Part shown: piece by piece, positions 25,941-36,344 of the stretch
Numbering within the stretch: the first letter of the stretch is position 1
Layout: every line of letters starts with the position of its first letter
NCBI GenBank assembly: GCA_947169185.1
Contig: CAMVOS010000003.1
Coordinates: 1-64,000 of the forward strand
Direction of reading: 5' to 3'
DNA: 64,000 nt
From: an uncultured Prevotella sp.
GTDB taxonomy: Bacteria; Bacteroidota; Bacteroidia; Bacteroidales; Bacteroidaceae
The notes under the pieces: generated by a model
Told to the model about the DNA's origin: nothing
What the model saw: only the letters and a program-made list of their open reading frames with translations
Database searches by the model: none
Position numbers and translations under genes: made by a program

Positions 25941-28109
25941 TTACTCCTTGTCAAGCAAGATCTTCATCATCTCGACGGCAGCCTTCGCAACGGAAGTTCC
26001 TGGGCCGAAGATGGCGGCTACACCAGCCTTGTAGAGGAAGTCGTAGTCCTGAGCTGGGATAACACCACCGGCTATAACCATGATGTCCTCACGACCAAGT
26101 TTCTTCAATTCCTCAATAAGCTGTGGGATAAGCGTCTTGTGACCAGCTGCGAGCGAAGAGGCTCCAACGCAATGCACGTCGTTCTCTACAGCCTCGCGAG
26201 CGGCCTCGGCAGGAGTCTGGAACAATGGTCCCATATCCACGTCGAATCCACAATCGGCATAACCCGTTGCTACTACCTTTGCACCACGGTCGTGACCATC
26301 CTGACCCATCTTGGCGATGAAGATACGAGGACGGCGACCTTCCTTCTCTGCGAACTCATCGGTCAGCTTGCAAGCCAACTCGAAGTCGCTATCGTTCTTT
26401 GATTCTGAACTATACACGCCTGAAATTGTTCTGATTACTGCCTTATAACGGCCCACGATTTCCTCGCAGGCATCTGAAATCTCACCCAAGGTACAACGCA
26501 GCTGAGCTGCCTTAACAGCCAGGTCGAGCAGGTTGTTCTCGCTCTTGCGACCTTCCTTGAAGTCGCGCACGCAATCGGTAATAGCCTTCAGAGCGGCCTG
26601 GCATGCAGCCTCATCGCGCTTGCCGCGAACCTCCTTCAAGCTCTCCTCCTGCTGCTTGCGTACAGCGGTGTTATCAACCTCGAGAATATCGATAGGATCC
26701 TCGTGCTCGAGGCGATACTTATTGGTACCCACGATGGTCTGAACGCCACTATCGATACGAGCCTGAGTGCGGGCTGCAGCCTCCTCGATACGCATCTTAG
26801 GCAGACCAGTCTCGATGGCCTTAGCCATACCGCCAAGCTTTTCGATTTCCTGAATGTGCTCCCAAGCCTTGTGAACCAGCTCGTTGGTCAGGGTCTCAAC
26901 GTAGTAAGAACCAGCCCATGGGTCAATCTGCTTGCACACCTTAGTCTCGTTCTGGATGTAGATCTGAGTGTTACGAGCAATACGGGCAGAGAAGTCGGTA
27001 GGCAGAGCGATAGCCTCGTCAAGAGCGTTGGTGTGCAACGACTGGGTGTGGCCCAATACTGCAGCCATAGCCTCGATACAGGTACGACCCACGTTGTTGA
27101 ATGGGTCTTGCTCTGTAAGACTCCAACCAGAGGTCTGAGAGTGTGTACGCAGAGCCAGCGACTTAGGATTCTTAGCGCCAAAGCTCTTAACAATCTTAGC
27201 CCACAGCAATCGTCCAGCACGCATCTTTGCTATCTCCATGAAGTGGTTCATACCGATAGCCCAGAAGAAGCTGAGTCGAGGAGCGAAAGCATCGACATCG
27301 ATACCAGCATTAACACCAGTACGCAGGTAGTCCATACCATCGGCCAAGGTGTAAGCCAACTCGATATCGGCAGTAGCTCCAGCCTCCTGCATGTGGTAGC
27401 CAGAGATAGAGATAGAGTTGAACTTAGGCATCTTCTGCGATGTGTACTCGAAGATATCGGCGATGATCTTCATTGAGAATGCAGGTGGGTAGATATAGGT
27501 ATTACGCACCATGAACTCCTTCAGAATATCGTTCTGGATGGTTCCAGCCATCTCCTCGAGCTGAGCACCCTGCTCCAGACCTGCAACGATGTAGAACGCC
27601 AGGATAGGCAGCACGGCACCGTTCATGGTCATTGATACAGACATCTTGTTGAGGGGGATACCACTGAAGAGCACCTTCATGTTCTCCTCGTTACAGATTG
27701 ATACACCAGCCTTACCAACATCGCCCACAACACGAGCGTTATCGGGGTCGTAACCACGGTGGGTAGGAAGGTCGAAGGCTACAGAAAGTCCCTTCTGACC
27801 AGAAGCCAGGTTACGGCGATAGAAAGCATTTGACTCTTCAGCTGTAGAGAATCCGGCATACTGACGGATGGTCCAAGGGCGGAAGGGATACATCATACTG
27901 TATGGGCCACGGAGGTAGGGCGGAATACCGGCGACAAAGTCGAGGTGTTCCATACCTTCAAGGTCTTCTTTCGTATAAACAGGCTGAATGTCAATCTGCT
28001 CGGGCGTACGCCAGTTAGCGCTGATGCCATTCTCCTGCTGCCACTGCTGACCATTCTTCTGCTGAATGCCAGCGTAGATATCAATATCTTTAAAATTCTT
28101 ACGTGCCAT
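25941..28109 (-). CDS. mutB: Methylmalonyl-CoA mutase large subunit
   Basis: This 722-residue catalytic subunit interconverts succinyl-CoA and (R)-methylmalonyl-CoA using adenosylcobalamin. It has a TIM-barrel domain ([21 protein letters not shown] near 65-85, the substrate-binding region) and a C-terminal B12-binding domain with DGHDRG near 600, whose His is the lower cobalt ligand. It follows mutA by two bases in one operon. Together with the decarboxylase subunits at 31942-34694 it belongs to the succinate-to-propionate route, typical of this group. Confidence 0.96.
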   Translation of the reverse strand: MARKNFKDIDIYAGIQQKNGQQWQQENGISANWRTPEQIDIQPVYTKEDLEGMEHLDFVAGIPPYLRGPYSMMYPFRPWTIRQYAGFSTAEESNAFYRRNLASGQKGLSVAFDLPTHRGYDPDNARVVGDVGKAGVSICNEENMKVLFSGIPLNKMSVSMTMNGAVLPILAFYIVAGLEQGAQLEEMAGTIQNDILKEFMVRNTYIYPPAFSMKIIADIFEYTSQKMPKFNSISISGYHMQEAGATADIELAYTLADGMDYLRTGVNAGIDVDAFAPRLSFFWAIGMNHFMEIAKMRAGRLLWAKIVKSFGAKNPKSLALRTHSQTSGWSLTEQDPFNNVGRTCIEAMAAVLGHTQSLHTNALDEAIALPTDFSARIARNTQIYIQNETKVCKQIDPWAGSYYVETLTNELVHKAWEHIQEIEKLGGMAKAIETGLPKMRIEEAAARTQARIDSGVQTIVGTNKYRLEHEDPIDILEVDNTAVRKQQEESLKEVRGKRDEAACQAALKAITDCVRDFKEGRKSENNLLDLAVKAAQLRCTLGEISDACEEIVGRYKAVIRTISGVYSSESKNDSDFELACKLTDEFAEKEGRRPRIFIAKMGQDGHDRGAKVVATGYADCGFDVDMGPLFQTPAEAAREAVENDVHCVGASSLAAGHKTLIPQLIEELKKLGREDIMVIAGGVIPAQDYDFLYKAGVAAIFGPGTSVAKAAVEMMKILLDKE

Positions 28110-28111
28110 AA

Positions 28112-29965
28112 TTAGATTCCGAGTTTAGCATTGTACTCCTTAAGAGTGCCGAGCTGGTTAGACTTAACGTTAATGAAGTTCTCGATGCCAGCAGCCTTCA
28201 GGTCTTCGCTGCAAGCAGGTGCACCAGCTACGACGAACATGGCGCGACCATTGAGATACTGGAAGGCGGGGATGGCGTACTCTGCATATTCATCGTCGGA
28301 AGAGCAGATAACCACGATGTCGGCATTGGCAGCCAGAGCTGCATCGACACCCTCCTCGACAGTCTTGAAGCCGAGGTTGTCCATCACCTTGTAGCCAGCA
28401 GCAGCGAGGAAGTTGCACGAGAATTGTGCACGAGCCTGACGCATAGCGAGGTTACCGATGGTGAGCATGAAGGCAATAGGCTGCTTCTTGGCCTTCTCAG
28501 TAGCCAGGCGCAGGGTCTCGAACTCAGAAGCCATGCGGGCTGTGTTGAGGGCGGGGAGTGCCTCGCCTGCTTCGGCAGAACCGCAGCACATACTGCTAGC
28601 AATGGGCTGCTTGCCATCGCTGGTCTCCGTGAAGTTGGGGAACTGGTTGGTACCAAGGATGAACTCCTTACGCTTAGCAGCATCAGCGTGGCGCTTGGTG
28701 TTCGATTCGTTGATAGCATTCACGATGTTACCCTTCTGAGCCTCAGCCAAGAAACCACCAGCCTCCTCAACGGAAAGGAATAGCTTCCAGCCCTCCTGTG
28801 CAATGGCATCAGTAAGGTGCTCGATGGTATACGAACCACCCGACACATCAACAAGCTTGTCGAAGTGGGCCTCTTCCTTCAGCAACAGCTGCTGATTGCG
28901 AGCGATACGCTCAGCAAATTCTGTAGGCGTTTCGTAGGGCTTATCGAACGGTGTAACAACGATAGAGTCAACATTAGCAATAGCTGCCGACATGGTTTCC
29001 GTCTGTGAGCGCAACAGGTTCACGTAGGAATCGAACAACGTCTGATTATATTCTGAGGTATACGCACATACATGCATCTGACAGGCACAGTCACACTGGG
29101 GCTCGTACTGCTTGACAATCTGTGCCCACAACAGACGAGCGGCACGGAACTTGGCTATTTCCATGAAGTAGTTGTCGGAGACACCCATATTGAACTTGAT
29201 GCGCTTGCCAGCCTCGGTAGCGTCGATGCCAGCCTCGGTGAGGAGATTCATATACTCAGCACCCCAAGCCAAAGCATAGCCTAACTCCTGATAGATATAT
29301 GCACCGGCATTATTCAGGGCAACACTATTCACGTTGATGCAACGGTAGCCAGGCAGTTCCGTCAACGCCTCGATGAGGGGCTTAGCCTGCTGAAGAACGG
29401 GGGTAGTGTCCTTACCTTTCTTCATCATGCGCGCAATAGGATCGAAGTCGATGCTACCCTTCAGGTCTGCCAGAGGATAGCCTTTCTGCTTGAAATAAGC
29501 CACCAGGATCTCGGCCAGTTCTACGCAATGACGCTGACAGGTCGAGAAGTTCAGCTCTACATACTGAGGCAGGATACCATCGAGCAACGTAGCGATAAAT
29601 TCGGCACTAATGTCCTTGCCGGCAATCTTAAAGCCGAGTGAGTCGACGCCCTTGTTCAGAATGTCGAGGGCCTTGGCATTGGCTACCTTGGCATCGTCTA
29701 CGTTAATGTCCTGACGTACGAACCACAGGTTGTTGTCTTTCTTGTTGCCACGAACGAACGGGAACTCGCCAGGCAGCGAATCGACAGCCTTCAGCGTCTG
29801 CAAGTCCTCACGACGATAGAAAGGCTGTACGTTAAATCCTTCATTTGTCCTCCATACCATGCGTTTCTGGAAGTCGGCACCTTTCAGGTCCACTTCAATC
29901 TTGTCTAACCACTCTTGTGTGGTAGGCACCTGAAACTCGGTGAAGAGTTTTTCTTTGTTTGCCAT
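28112..29965 (-). CDS. mutA: Methylmalonyl-CoA mutase small subunit
   Basis: This 617-residue non-catalytic partner of the mutase shares the barrel plus B12-like domain layout. Near residue 560 it has ICSSDDEYA where the large subunit has its B12-related fold, and it lacks the DxHxxG cobalamin motif, as expected for the small subunit. It is the first gene of the mutAB operon, transcribed from a promoter at 30018-30025 that is divergent from the transporter at 30196. Confidence 0.95.
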   Translation of the reverse strand: MANKEKLFTEFQVPTTQEWLDKIEVDLKGADFQKRMVWRTNEGFNVQPFYRREDLQTLKAVDSLPGEFPFVRGNKKDNNLWFVRQDINVDDAKVANAKALDILNKGVDSLGFKIAGKDISAEFIATLLDGILPQYVELNFSTCQRHCVELAEILVAYFKQKGYPLADLKGSIDFDPIARMMKKGKDTTPVLQQAKPLIEALTELPGYRCINVNSVALNNAGAYIYQELGYALAWGAEYMNLLTEAGIDATEAGKRIKFNMGVSDNYFMEIAKFRAARLLWAQIVKQYEPQCDCACQMHVCAYTSEYNQTLFDSYVNLLRSQTETMSAAIANVDSIVVTPFDKPYETPTEFAERIARNQQLLLKEEAHFDKLVDVSGGSYTIEHLTDAIAQEGWKLFLSVEEAGGFLAEAQKGNIVNAINESNTKRHADAAKRKEFILGTNQFPNFTETSDGKQPIASSMCCGSAEAGEALPALNTARMASEFETLRLATEKAKKQPIAFMLTIGNLAMRQARAQFSCNFLAAAGYKVMDNLGFKTVEEGVDAALAANADIVVICSSDDEYAEYAIPAFQYLNGRAMFVVAGAPACSEDLKAAGIENFINVKSNQLGTLKEYNAKLGI

Positions 29966-30017
29966 AAATTCCTAAATTGTGTTTATTATATAAGTAATTG
30001 TTTTAAGTATTGTCCTG

Positions 30018-30025
30018 CAAAGATA
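30018..30025 (-). promoter_or_regulatory. Promoter -7 box of mutAB
   Basis: Minus-strand TATCTTTG followed by CAGG, about 50 bases before the mutA start. No cobalamin riboswitch fold was recognised in the short leader. Confidence 0.6.
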
Positions 30026-30164
30026 CAAACTTATTTCGGAATCACCAATTTTTTTATAAATATTTTATGTTTATACACAGAAAAGATTTTCTGCCTAATT
30101 GTGAAAAGAAACAAAAAGGAGAAAAATAGTTGCACAAATATGCAGGAATTGAGCAAGAATTTAG

Positions 30165-30172
30165 TAATTTTG
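30165..30172 (+). promoter_or_regulatory. Promoter -7 box of transporter/decarboxylase operon
   Basis: TAATTTTG followed by CAGG, 23 bases before the start codon at 30196. Confidence 0.6.
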
Positions 30173-30195
30173 CAGGCAATTTGAAATAGTAGGTT

Positions 30196-31887
30196 ATGGA
30201 ATCATTTCAATGGTTAACTAATTTGTTTACAACTACCGACTCGGTAGCGCACATCGCCCTGCTCTACGCAGTGGTGATTGCCACAGGTGTGTATTTGGGA
30301 AAAATAAAGATTGGTGGTGTGTCATTGGGCGTCACTTTCGTTTTGTTTGCAGGTATCGTAGCCGGACACATCGGCTTTACAGCCCCCACCCCAATTCTGA
30401 CGTTTGTACAGGACTTCGGACTAATCCTGTTTGTCTTCATGATAGGTCTGCAGGTAGGACCTGGTTTCTTCGAGAGCTTCGGCAAGCAAGGCATCAAGCT
30501 TAACGGACTGGCAGCGAGTGCTATTCTGCTGAACATTCTGGTGATGTTTGCCTGTTACTACATCTTCTTCGACACCAACGACAAGATGAACCTGCCGATG
30601 ATGGTCGGTACGCTGTATGGTGCTGTGACAAACACGCCAGGTCTTGGTGCTGCCAACGAAGCATTAGGTACCGTTTTTGGTGCTGATGCACCACAGATTG
30701 CTTCCGCATACGCCTGTGCCTATCCCTTGGGTGTCGTAGGCATCATTCTTGGTATTATATTAATAAGGTATATATGTAGCGTAAAACTCGAGAAGGAAGA
30801 GGCACGCCTGAAAGCGATGGAAGAACAGAGTGCCAACAAGAAGCCATACAAGATGCACCTGGAGGTAACCAACAAATATCTGGAGGGAAAGACTCTGCTT
30901 CAGGTACACGACTTCCTAAACCGTGACTTCGTGGTGTCTCGACTGGTTTCACAGGGTGAACTGATTATCCCTAATCGTGATACGGTGTTCCATTTGGGCG
31001 ACCAGATGCTGGTAGTATGTGCTGAAGCCGACCAAGAAGCCATCATGGCTTTTATCGGTCCAAAACTTGACATCGATTTTGAGCAGCAGGATCAGCCTTT
31101 GGTATCGAAACGCATCTTGATTACAAATCCAGCCATCAATGGTAAGTCACTGGCTTCCATGCACTTCTCCAGTGTACATGGTGTCAACGTGACGCGAGTC
31201 ACTCGTCATGGCATGGACCTTTTTGCCTCAGCCGGTTTGCCTTTACAGGTAGGCGACAGAATCATGGTGGTAGGTCCTGAGGATGCCGTTGACCGCGTAG
31301 CCAACAAGATGGGTAACTCCGTGCGTCGTTTGGATGCGCCCAATATTGCCACTATCTTTGTAGGTATCTTCATCGGACTTATCTTCGGTTCATTCCCCTT
31401 GGCCATCCCAGGTATGCCAGTCCCCGTCAAATTAGGACTGGCCGGAGGACCTCTGATTATTGCCATTCTCATTGGCCGCTATGGCTATAAGATACACTTG
31501 GTAACCTACACGACGACGTCAGCCAATATGATGCTTCGCGAGATAGGACTGGTGCTATTCCTTGCCTCAGTGGGTATCAAGGCTGGAGCAGGATTCTTTG
31601 AGACGGTGGTAGAGGGTGACGGACTGCTCTACGTACTCACAGGTTTCCTGATTACTATCATCCCCATCTTGATTGTAGGTCCCATAGCACGTATGAAGTT
31701 CCATTTCAACTACTTCACCATCGCAGGTATGATTGCTGGTACCTATACCGATCCCCCTGCCCTAGCCTACTCGAACAGCATCTGCTCGAAGGAGGCACCA
31801 GCATTGGGCTACTCGACGGTATATCCGCTATCGATGTTCCTCCGTATCTTTACGGCACAAATAGTCGTTCTGTTTTTCTGCGGGTAA
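30196..31887 (+). CDS. AspT/YidE-type transporter with two RCK_C domains
   Basis: This 563-residue membrane protein belongs to the aspartate:alanine exchanger family (YidE/YbjL duplication). Two homologous membrane halves (about 10-190 and 385-560) flank two soluble RCK_C/TrkA_C domains (about 215-300 and 305-375). Repeated motifs such as [13 protein letters not shown] and [14 protein letters not shown] line the pore in this family. Its cargo is not known; it may exchange dicarboxylates or amino acids. It is 54 bases upstream of the decarboxylase genes with no visible terminator, so co-expression with propionate formation is likely. Confidence 0.82.
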   Translation: MESFQWLTNLFTTTDSVAHIALLYAVVIATGVYLGKIKIGGVSLGVTFVLFAGIVAGHIGFTAPTPILTFVQDFGLILFVFMIGLQVGPGFFESFGKQGIKLNGLAASAILLNILVMFACYYIFFDTNDKMNLPMMVGTLYGAVTNTPGLGAANEALGTVFGADAPQIASAYACAYPLGVVGIILGIILIRYICSVKLEKEEARLKAMEEQSANKKPYKMHLEVTNKYLEGKTLLQVHDFLNRDFVVSRLVSQGELIIPNRDTVFHLGDQMLVVCAEADQEAIMAFIGPKLDIDFEQQDQPLVSKRILITNPAINGKSLASMHFSSVHGVNVTRVTRHGMDLFASAGLPLQVGDRIMVVGPEDAVDRVANKMGNSVRRLDAPNIATIFVGIFIGLIFGSFPLAIPGMPVPVKLGLAGGPLIIAILIGRYGYKIHLVTYTTTSANMMLREIGLVLFLASVGIKAGAGFFETVVEGDGLLYVLTGFLITIIPILIVGPIARMKFHFNYFTIAGMIAGTYTDPPALAYSNSICSKEAPALGYSTVYPLSMFLRIFTAQIVVLFFCG

Positions 31888-31941
31888 GAGGTTCGAATAA
31901 CGATAAACACAAATAATAATACACGAAACATAAACAAAGAA

Positions 31942-32979
31942 ATGAAAAGATTCGCAATTTTGTTAGGCTCATTCCTCGCTTTTGCCTCGCAGCCCATACT
32001 GGCACAGATGGATGCCAGCATCAAGCTGAACGAGGTGATGACGCAGAATGAGTCAAGCCTAATTGACGAATACGGAGTCAGAAATGCCTGGGTGGAGATT
32101 GCCAACATCTCGCACTCGACATACAACATTCGTGGTATGTATATCACCACCGACCGCTCCGTATTGGACAAGAAGATGAGCGTTCCAGAACGCGTGAGTC
32201 GTATGAGTCAGATTCCAAACGGCGACGAGCGCACTAACCTCACGGGACGTCAGCTTATTGTGCTACAACTGGGCAGTCAGCCAGCACAAGGCTCTCTGCA
32301 TCTCTCTGTCAAGATGAACGCCAACGAACCTACTTGGATTGCGCTCTACAATGGTAATGCGACCCAGCTGATTGACTCTGTCACGGTGCCTGTATTGGGT
32401 GCCAACCAGTCGTTTGCCCGTATTGCCAATAATGGTAATGCTCAGGATTGGGAAGTTAAGAGTGCCGATCGTGTAACACCAGGTATACAAAACCAAACGG
32501 TGGTGAGTGAGTCGAAGGTCGAGAAGTTTAAGCGTGAAGACCCATACGGTTTTGGTATGGCCCTAATGGCTATGGGTATCGTATTCTTCTGTCTAGCACT
32601 GCTGTGGATTACCTTCACCCTGTTTGGCATGCTGATGCGCCACATGGATACTGCCAAGAAGGTAGCTCACCAACAACCCATTAAGCCTATCACCAAGACG
32701 GTGGAGAAAACAATGGAAGTTGGACATAAGACGGGAGTTATATTGAAGGAAGGCTTCGACACCAAAGGTATCGACAAAGAGGTCTATATGGCGGTCATCG
32801 GATTGGCTCTGCGTCAGTATGAAGATGACATTCACGATGTGGAGAGCGGTGTCATAACCATTAAACCTAAAGATACAGGATGGGATGACGAATATAGTCA
32901 GATGACACATCTTCACGAAGCATTCATTCCCGCCAAGCACAATGCCCCCAACATTCCCACAACACCCGAATTGCACTAA
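31942..32979 (+). CDS. Na+ decarboxylase gamma subunit (OadG) with lamin-tail-like domain
   Basis: This 345-residue protein starts with a signal peptide (to LAQ), then a beta-rich part (about 25-180, with KLNEVMTQN, WVEIAN and RIANNGNAQDWEV) that resembles a lamin-tail (LTD) domain. A single membrane helix follows (about 200-225, GFGMALMAMGIVFFCLALLWITF), typical of OadG gamma subunits, and then a long cytoplasmic tail. Gamma subunits anchor the carboxyltransferase to the Na+ pump. The extra periplasmic domain is larger than in Klebsiella-type OadG (about 80 residues), and its role is unknown. Confidence 0.75.
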   Translation: MKRFAILLGSFLAFASQPILAQMDASIKLNEVMTQNESSLIDEYGVRNAWVEIANISHSTYNIRGMYITTDRSVLDKKMSVPERVSRMSQIPNGDERTNLTGRQLIVLQLGSQPAQGSLHLSVKMNANEPTWIALYNGNATQLIDSVTVPVLGANQSFARIANNGNAQDWEVKSADRVTPGIQNQTVVSESKVEKFKREDPYGFGMALMAMGIVFFCLALLWITFTLFGMLMRHMDTAKKVAHQQPIKPITKTVEKTMEVGHKTGVILKEGFDTKGIDKEVYMAVIGLALRQYEDDIHDVESGVITIKPKDTGWDDEYSQMTHLHEAFIPAKHNAPNIPTTPELH

Positions 32980-33006
32980 TAAATCGGTAAACCAGTAAAT
33001 AGCAAG

Positions 33007-33486
33007 ATGAAAACATATAAATATAAAGTACAAGGCGTAGACTACGAAGTAGAAATCGCAGAGGTAGAAGGCAAAATTGCCAGAGTAAACGTCAATGGCA
33101 TCCCCTTTGAGATTGAGATGCAGAAACCCATTAATGCTGCTAAGCATCCTGCTCTGGCAGCCACGAAGAGAGGTGCTGCTACACCCGTACAGCCGGCTGC
33201 ACCCGTCGCTGCTGCACCCGTTCAGCCGGTAGCAAAGCCACAACCCGCACAGCCTGCCGCTGCAGCAGGAGCCGGCACGCCTGTCAAGGCTCCACTGCCT
33301 GGCACTATTAATGCCATCAACGTGAAGGTGGGTGACACCGTTGCTGTAGGCGACGTCGTTGTCATTCTGGAGGCAATGAAGATGCAGAACAACATCGAGG
33401 CCGAAAATGCAGGCACCGTGACGTCTATCCTCGTTAATCCTGGCGATTCCGTCATGGAAGGTGCTGTTATGTTGACAATAGGGTAA
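33007..33486 (+). CDS. Biotin carboxyl carrier subunit of Na+ decarboxylase
   Basis: This 159-residue carrier has a small N-terminal strand region, a flexible Ala/Pro-rich linker (about 55-95) and a C-terminal biotinyl domain with EAMKMQN near 125-131, where the Lys carries biotin. It moves CO2 from the carboxyltransferase to the membrane beta subunit. It sits between the gamma- and beta-like genes, as in methylmalonyl-CoA and oxaloacetate decarboxylase operons. Confidence 0.92.
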   Translation: MKTYKYKVQGVDYEVEIAEVEGKIARVNVNGIPFEIEMQKPINAAKHPALAATKRGAATPVQPAAPVAAAPVQPVAKPQPAQPAAAAGAGTPVKAPLPGTINAINVKVGDTVAVGDVVVILEAMKMQNNIEAENAGTVTSILVNPGDSVMEGAVMLTIG

Positions 33487-33536
33487 TCATTTTGTAATAT
33501 CGTCATAACGTTATAACGCAATCACGTCACAAAGCT

Positions 33537-34694
33537 ATGGGATTTACAAACTTTATCATAGAAAACTTCAATGAGTTCCTGACCTATACGGGTTTTGCCA
33601 ATGTAACGGCAGGAAACCTCATTATGATAGCAGTAGGCGCCTTCTTCATCTGGCTTGCCATCAAAAAGGACTTTGAGCCACTGCTGCTTGTACCCATCGG
33701 ATTGGGTATCATCCTCGGCAACATTCCGTTCCGTGCTGATGCAGGACTGGAGATTGGCCTCTATGAGGACAATTCCGTGCTGAACATCTTCTATCAAGGT
33801 GTACGACAAGGTTGGTATCCACCACTGATATTCCTGGGCATTGGTGCGATGACGGACTTCTCAGCCCTGCTGGCCAATCCGAAGTTGATGCTCATTGGTG
33901 CTGCCGCCCAGTTTGGTATTTTTGGAGCCTATATGTTTGCATTAGCATTGGGATTCGAACCCAATCAGGCTGCAGGTATTGCCATCATTGGTGGTGCCGA
34001 CGGACCTACGGCAATCTTCCTATCGTCGAAGCTTTCCCCTAATCTGATGGGAGCCATTGCCGTATGTGCTTACTCGTATATGGCATTGGTTCCACTGATT
34101 CAACCCCCTCTTATGCGATTGCTCACCACCAAGAAGGAGCGTCTTATCAAGATGAAGCCAGCTCGCGAGGTATCGCAGACAGAGCGCATTCTATTCCCCA
34201 TTGTGGGATTGTTGCTCACAACCTTTATCGTACCGTCAGGCCTGCCTCTGTTGGGTATGCTATTCTTCGGTAACCTGCTGAAGGAGAGCGGTAAGACCAC
34301 CCGCTTGGCTAAGACTGCTGGTGCTGCCCTAAATGACATCGTTGTCATGTTGCTGGGCTTAACGGTAGGTTGCTCTACACAGGCCTCCGAATTCCTGACC
34401 ATGAACACCATCTACATCTTTGCAATTGGTGCTGGTGCCTTCATCATCGCCACAATGAGCGGTGTGTTGTTCGTCAAACTGATGAATGTTTTCCTACCCA
34501 AGGACAAGAAACTGAACCCGCTGATTGGTAATGCTGGAGTATCGGCTGTTCCTATGGCAGCCCGTATCTCCAACAACCTCGGACTGGAGTACGACCGCCA
34601 CAACTTTCTGCTGATGCACGCTATGGGACCCAACGTAGCAGGCGTCATCGGTTCAGCGGTGGCAGCTGGTGCCTTATTAGGCTTCCTATCATAG
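33537..34694 (+). CDS. Na+-translocating decarboxylase beta subunit
   Basis: This 385-residue integral membrane protein decarboxylates carboxybiotin and pumps Na+ (OadB/MmdB/GcdB family). Family motifs are visible: IGGADGPTAIF near 147-157 and GNAGVSAVPMAAR near 325-337, both in the ion-binding core. The protein is almost entirely hydrophobic helix. The carboxyltransferase subunit that would decide the substrate (methylmalonyl-CoA or oxaloacetate) is not in the window. The divergent mutAB genes favour methylmalonyl-CoA. Confidence 0.93.
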   Translation: MGFTNFIIENFNEFLTYTGFANVTAGNLIMIAVGAFFIWLAIKKDFEPLLLVPIGLGIILGNIPFRADAGLEIGLYEDNSVLNIFYQGVRQGWYPPLIFLGIGAMTDFSALLANPKLMLIGAAAQFGIFGAYMFALALGFEPNQAAGIAIIGGADGPTAIFLSSKLSPNLMGAIAVCAYSYMALVPLIQPPLMRLLTTKKERLIKMKPAREVSQTERILFPIVGLLLTTFIVPSGLPLLGMLFFGNLLKESGKTTRLAKTAGAALNDIVVMLLGLTVGCSTQASEFLTMNTIYIFAIGAGAFIIATMSGVLFVKLMNVFLPKDKKLNPLIGNAGVSAVPMAARISNNLGLEYDRHNFLLMHAMGPNVAGVIGSAVAAGALLGFLS

Positions 34695-34703
34695 ACAACA
34701 CGC

Positions 34704-35366
34704 CTACCTCCTCACCCATACTTTGTGCGAATGACTGCCACGCGTGGTAATCTGAGAGTCAGGAGAAGCAACCAACAGTTTCAGGTCGTTCGACGCTGCA
34801 CTACGACATAATCCTGTGGCCGTAGCGTAGTCGTTGAGCGTCATATACCCGTGTGCATCGATAATAGCCAGCGCCTTTTCAACACGTTCTTCTGTGGAAT
34901 AACGGCACTTCTGGGGTACCTTCACATCCTGCATGGCTCGTTCGAAGTCCGCCTGCTTGTTCATCTCATGCAGCAGTTTGGGGTCAGGTTTGAAATTAAT
35001 ACCTTTGATGCAGATGTGCCTATACTTCGTCTTGGGATCATTGGCTTGGCCTTCAGCTTCCTGTTGTGTATCGTCTGCAGCCGCTCTTTCCGACGGCATA
35101 CTGGTATCGAACCCTAACGACAGCGAGAAGGTGCCCAGCCCGTCTATCTTCATGCTGTGTCCCATCGGCATCCACCGTTTCATTGTTTCCACCAGTGTGT
35201 CGATAACACCACGCATAGTACCTTCGCTGAAACTGCCTGCATAGTCGTGCATGTGCTTCAGCACGGTGTCGAAGTCGTGTTGCGAATAGGTCTGCATCTT
35301 CGGAAAGACAATCGTCTTGCCGTCCGTCATCTCCCTGTCAAGTTCCTGTAATATAAAATTTGGCAT
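34704..35366 (-). CDS. HU-like DNA-binding protein with C-terminal winged-helix part, paralog 1
   Basis: This 220-residue protein has an HU/IHF-like N-terminal half of the Bacteroidota type (TMRGVIDTLVETMKRWMPMG, then KIDGLGTFSLSLG near 75-87), and a C-terminal half that looks like a winged helix-turn-helix (EERVEKALAIIDAHGYMTLNDYATATGLCRSAASNDLKLL). It is paralogous to the protein at 60512: both share YSTEER/FTLEER, GLCRSAASNDL/GLSRTTATQEL and RGSHSHKVWV/RGSRSQKIYV. Its leader contains a 21-bp repeat array. It probably binds specific DNA, perhaps its own leader (inference). Confidence 0.7.
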   Translation of the reverse strand: MPNFILQELDREMTDGKTIVFPKMQTYSQHDFDTVLKHMHDYAGSFSEGTMRGVIDTLVETMKRWMPMGHSMKIDGLGTFSLSLGFDTSMPSERAAADDTQQEAEGQANDPKTKYRHICIKGINFKPDPKLLHEMNKQADFERAMQDVKVPQKCRYSTEERVEKALAIIDAHGYMTLNDYATATGLCRSAASNDLKLLVASPDSQITTRGSHSHKVWVRR

Positions 35367-35418
35367 CGTTTCTTCTATTTTATTTCAGTTGCACCTTATA
35401 TATTAATTCTTTCTTCCC

Positions 35419-35515
35419 TACTCTTTTTATATTCACAGATTAAGAACTTATGTTCAAAGCTTACGAACACATGTTCATAGATTGCAAACTTATATTCATA
35501 GTCTGAGAATAAAAT
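35419..35515 (-). repeat. 21-bp tandem repeats in leader of HU-like paralog 1
   Basis: Units at 35419, 35440, 35461 and 35482 and a partial one at 35503 repeat exactly every 21 bases. The best-kept cores are palindromic: GAACTTATGTTC and GAACACATGTTC, then CAAACTTATATTC. A 21-base step is two turns of the helix, so bound proteins would sit on one face. Confidence 0.75.
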
Positions 35516-35526
35516 CTTTTACCATA

Positions 35527-35550
35527 CAAAAATACATATTTCTCTCGACG
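35527..35550 (-). promoter_or_regulatory. Promoter of HU-like paralog 1
   Basis: On the minus strand TATTTTTG (35527-35534) follows TTTG by 20 bases, fitting the -33/-7 pattern. The 21-bp repeats lie just downstream, at the start of the transcript, a position suited to blocking transcription. A second match, TAAGTTTG at 35485-35492, lies inside the array. Confidence 0.55.
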
Positions 35551-35673
35551 TAGCCAAACAAATTCCGATTTTTTTTAATAATCTTTTGTTTTTTCAGATG
35601 GTCAACTACAAAGTGATGTGTAGAATACTCATTTATTTTGTTCCTAATTATTTGGTGTTTCGGAAAAATTTCG

Positions 35674-35681
35674 TAACTTTG
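35674..35681 (+). promoter_or_regulatory. Promoter -7 box of deoxynucleoside kinases
   Basis: TAACTTTG followed by CAGAC, 18 bases before the ATG at 35700. Confidence 0.65.
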
Positions 35682-35699
35682 CAGACAAATAAAAAAATA

Positions 35700-36323
35700 A
35701 TGTATATTGCCGTCGCAGGAAACATCGGAAGTGGGAAATCCACCCTCACGAGTCTACTAGCCAAACATTACGGCTGGGAGGCACGTTTTGAAGCCGTGGA
35801 ACACAACCCTTATCTGGAGGACTACTATCGCGACATCCACCGATGGTCGTTCAATCTGGAAGTGTATTTTCTGAAAGAACGTTTCCGCGATCTTATCGAC
35901 ATATCACAGTCAGAGAAGACCATTATTCAAGATCGTACCATCTACGAGGGTGTCTATGTCTTCATGCAGAACAACAAGGCCATGGGGCATCTAACCGAAC
36001 GTGACTATGAGACATACATGGAACTATTCGAGCAGATGATGACCGTTGTCCGACAGCCTGATTTGATGATCTACCTAAAAGCCTCCGTACCCCATCTGGT
36101 GGGTAATATTCAGAAGCGAGGACGTGAATACGAGCAGTCCATCCAATTAGAATATTTGGAGAATCTGAATCAGCGTTACGACGATTTTATATATAATAAA
36201 TATAAGGGGCGAGTAATGACCATTCAGAAGGACGGTCTCGACTTCCAGCACGAACCCAAGGATCTAGCCAAGATTATCGACCGCATCGACAGCGAGCTCT
36301 TCGGTCTCTTCTCAAATCTTTAA
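35700..36323 (+). CDS. Deoxynucleoside kinase, first of tandem pair
   Basis: This 207-residue enzyme phosphorylates deoxynucleosides for salvage. The start at 35700 follows the promoter; a longer frame upstream crosses it. It has a P-loop GNIGSGKST at residues 7-15, the QDRT motif near 80 of the dNK/dGK family, and an arginine-rich lid near 130-140 (QKRGREYEQS). It is 22 bases upstream of a paralog of about the same length. In lactobacilli two such kinases form a dAK/dGK heterodimer; the same is possible here. Confidence 0.88.
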   Translation: MYIAVAGNIGSGKSTLTSLLAKHYGWEARFEAVEHNPYLEDYYRDIHRWSFNLEVYFLKERFRDLIDISQSEKTIIQDRTIYEGVYVFMQNNKAMGHLTERDYETYMELFEQMMTVVRQPDLMIYLKASVPHLVGNIQKRGREYEQSIQLEYLENLNQRYDDFIYNKYKGRVMTIQKDGLDFQHEPKDLAKIIDRIDSELFGLFSNL

Positions 36324-36344
36324 ACTTTAAACTCTAAACTAAAT
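36319..36344 (+). repeat. Heptanucleotide array (TTTAAAC) at a stop codon
   Basis: The units TTTAAAC, TTTAAAC and TCTAAAC cover the TAA stop of the first kinase and lead directly to the start of the second. Confidence 0.7.

Noticed and set aside
26703..27476. A 257-codon plus-strand frame inside mutB
   Set aside because: mutB is highly conserved on the other strand and the frame shows no domain or promoter.
29966..30195. A cobalamin riboswitch before mutAB
   Set aside because: The leader is only about 50 bases after the -7 box and no B12-box-like sequence was recognised.
35586..35699. A longer N-terminus for the first deoxynucleoside kinase
   Set aside because: The extension includes the promoter box and has no similarity to kinases. 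MYIAVAGNIGSGKST is the expected start.
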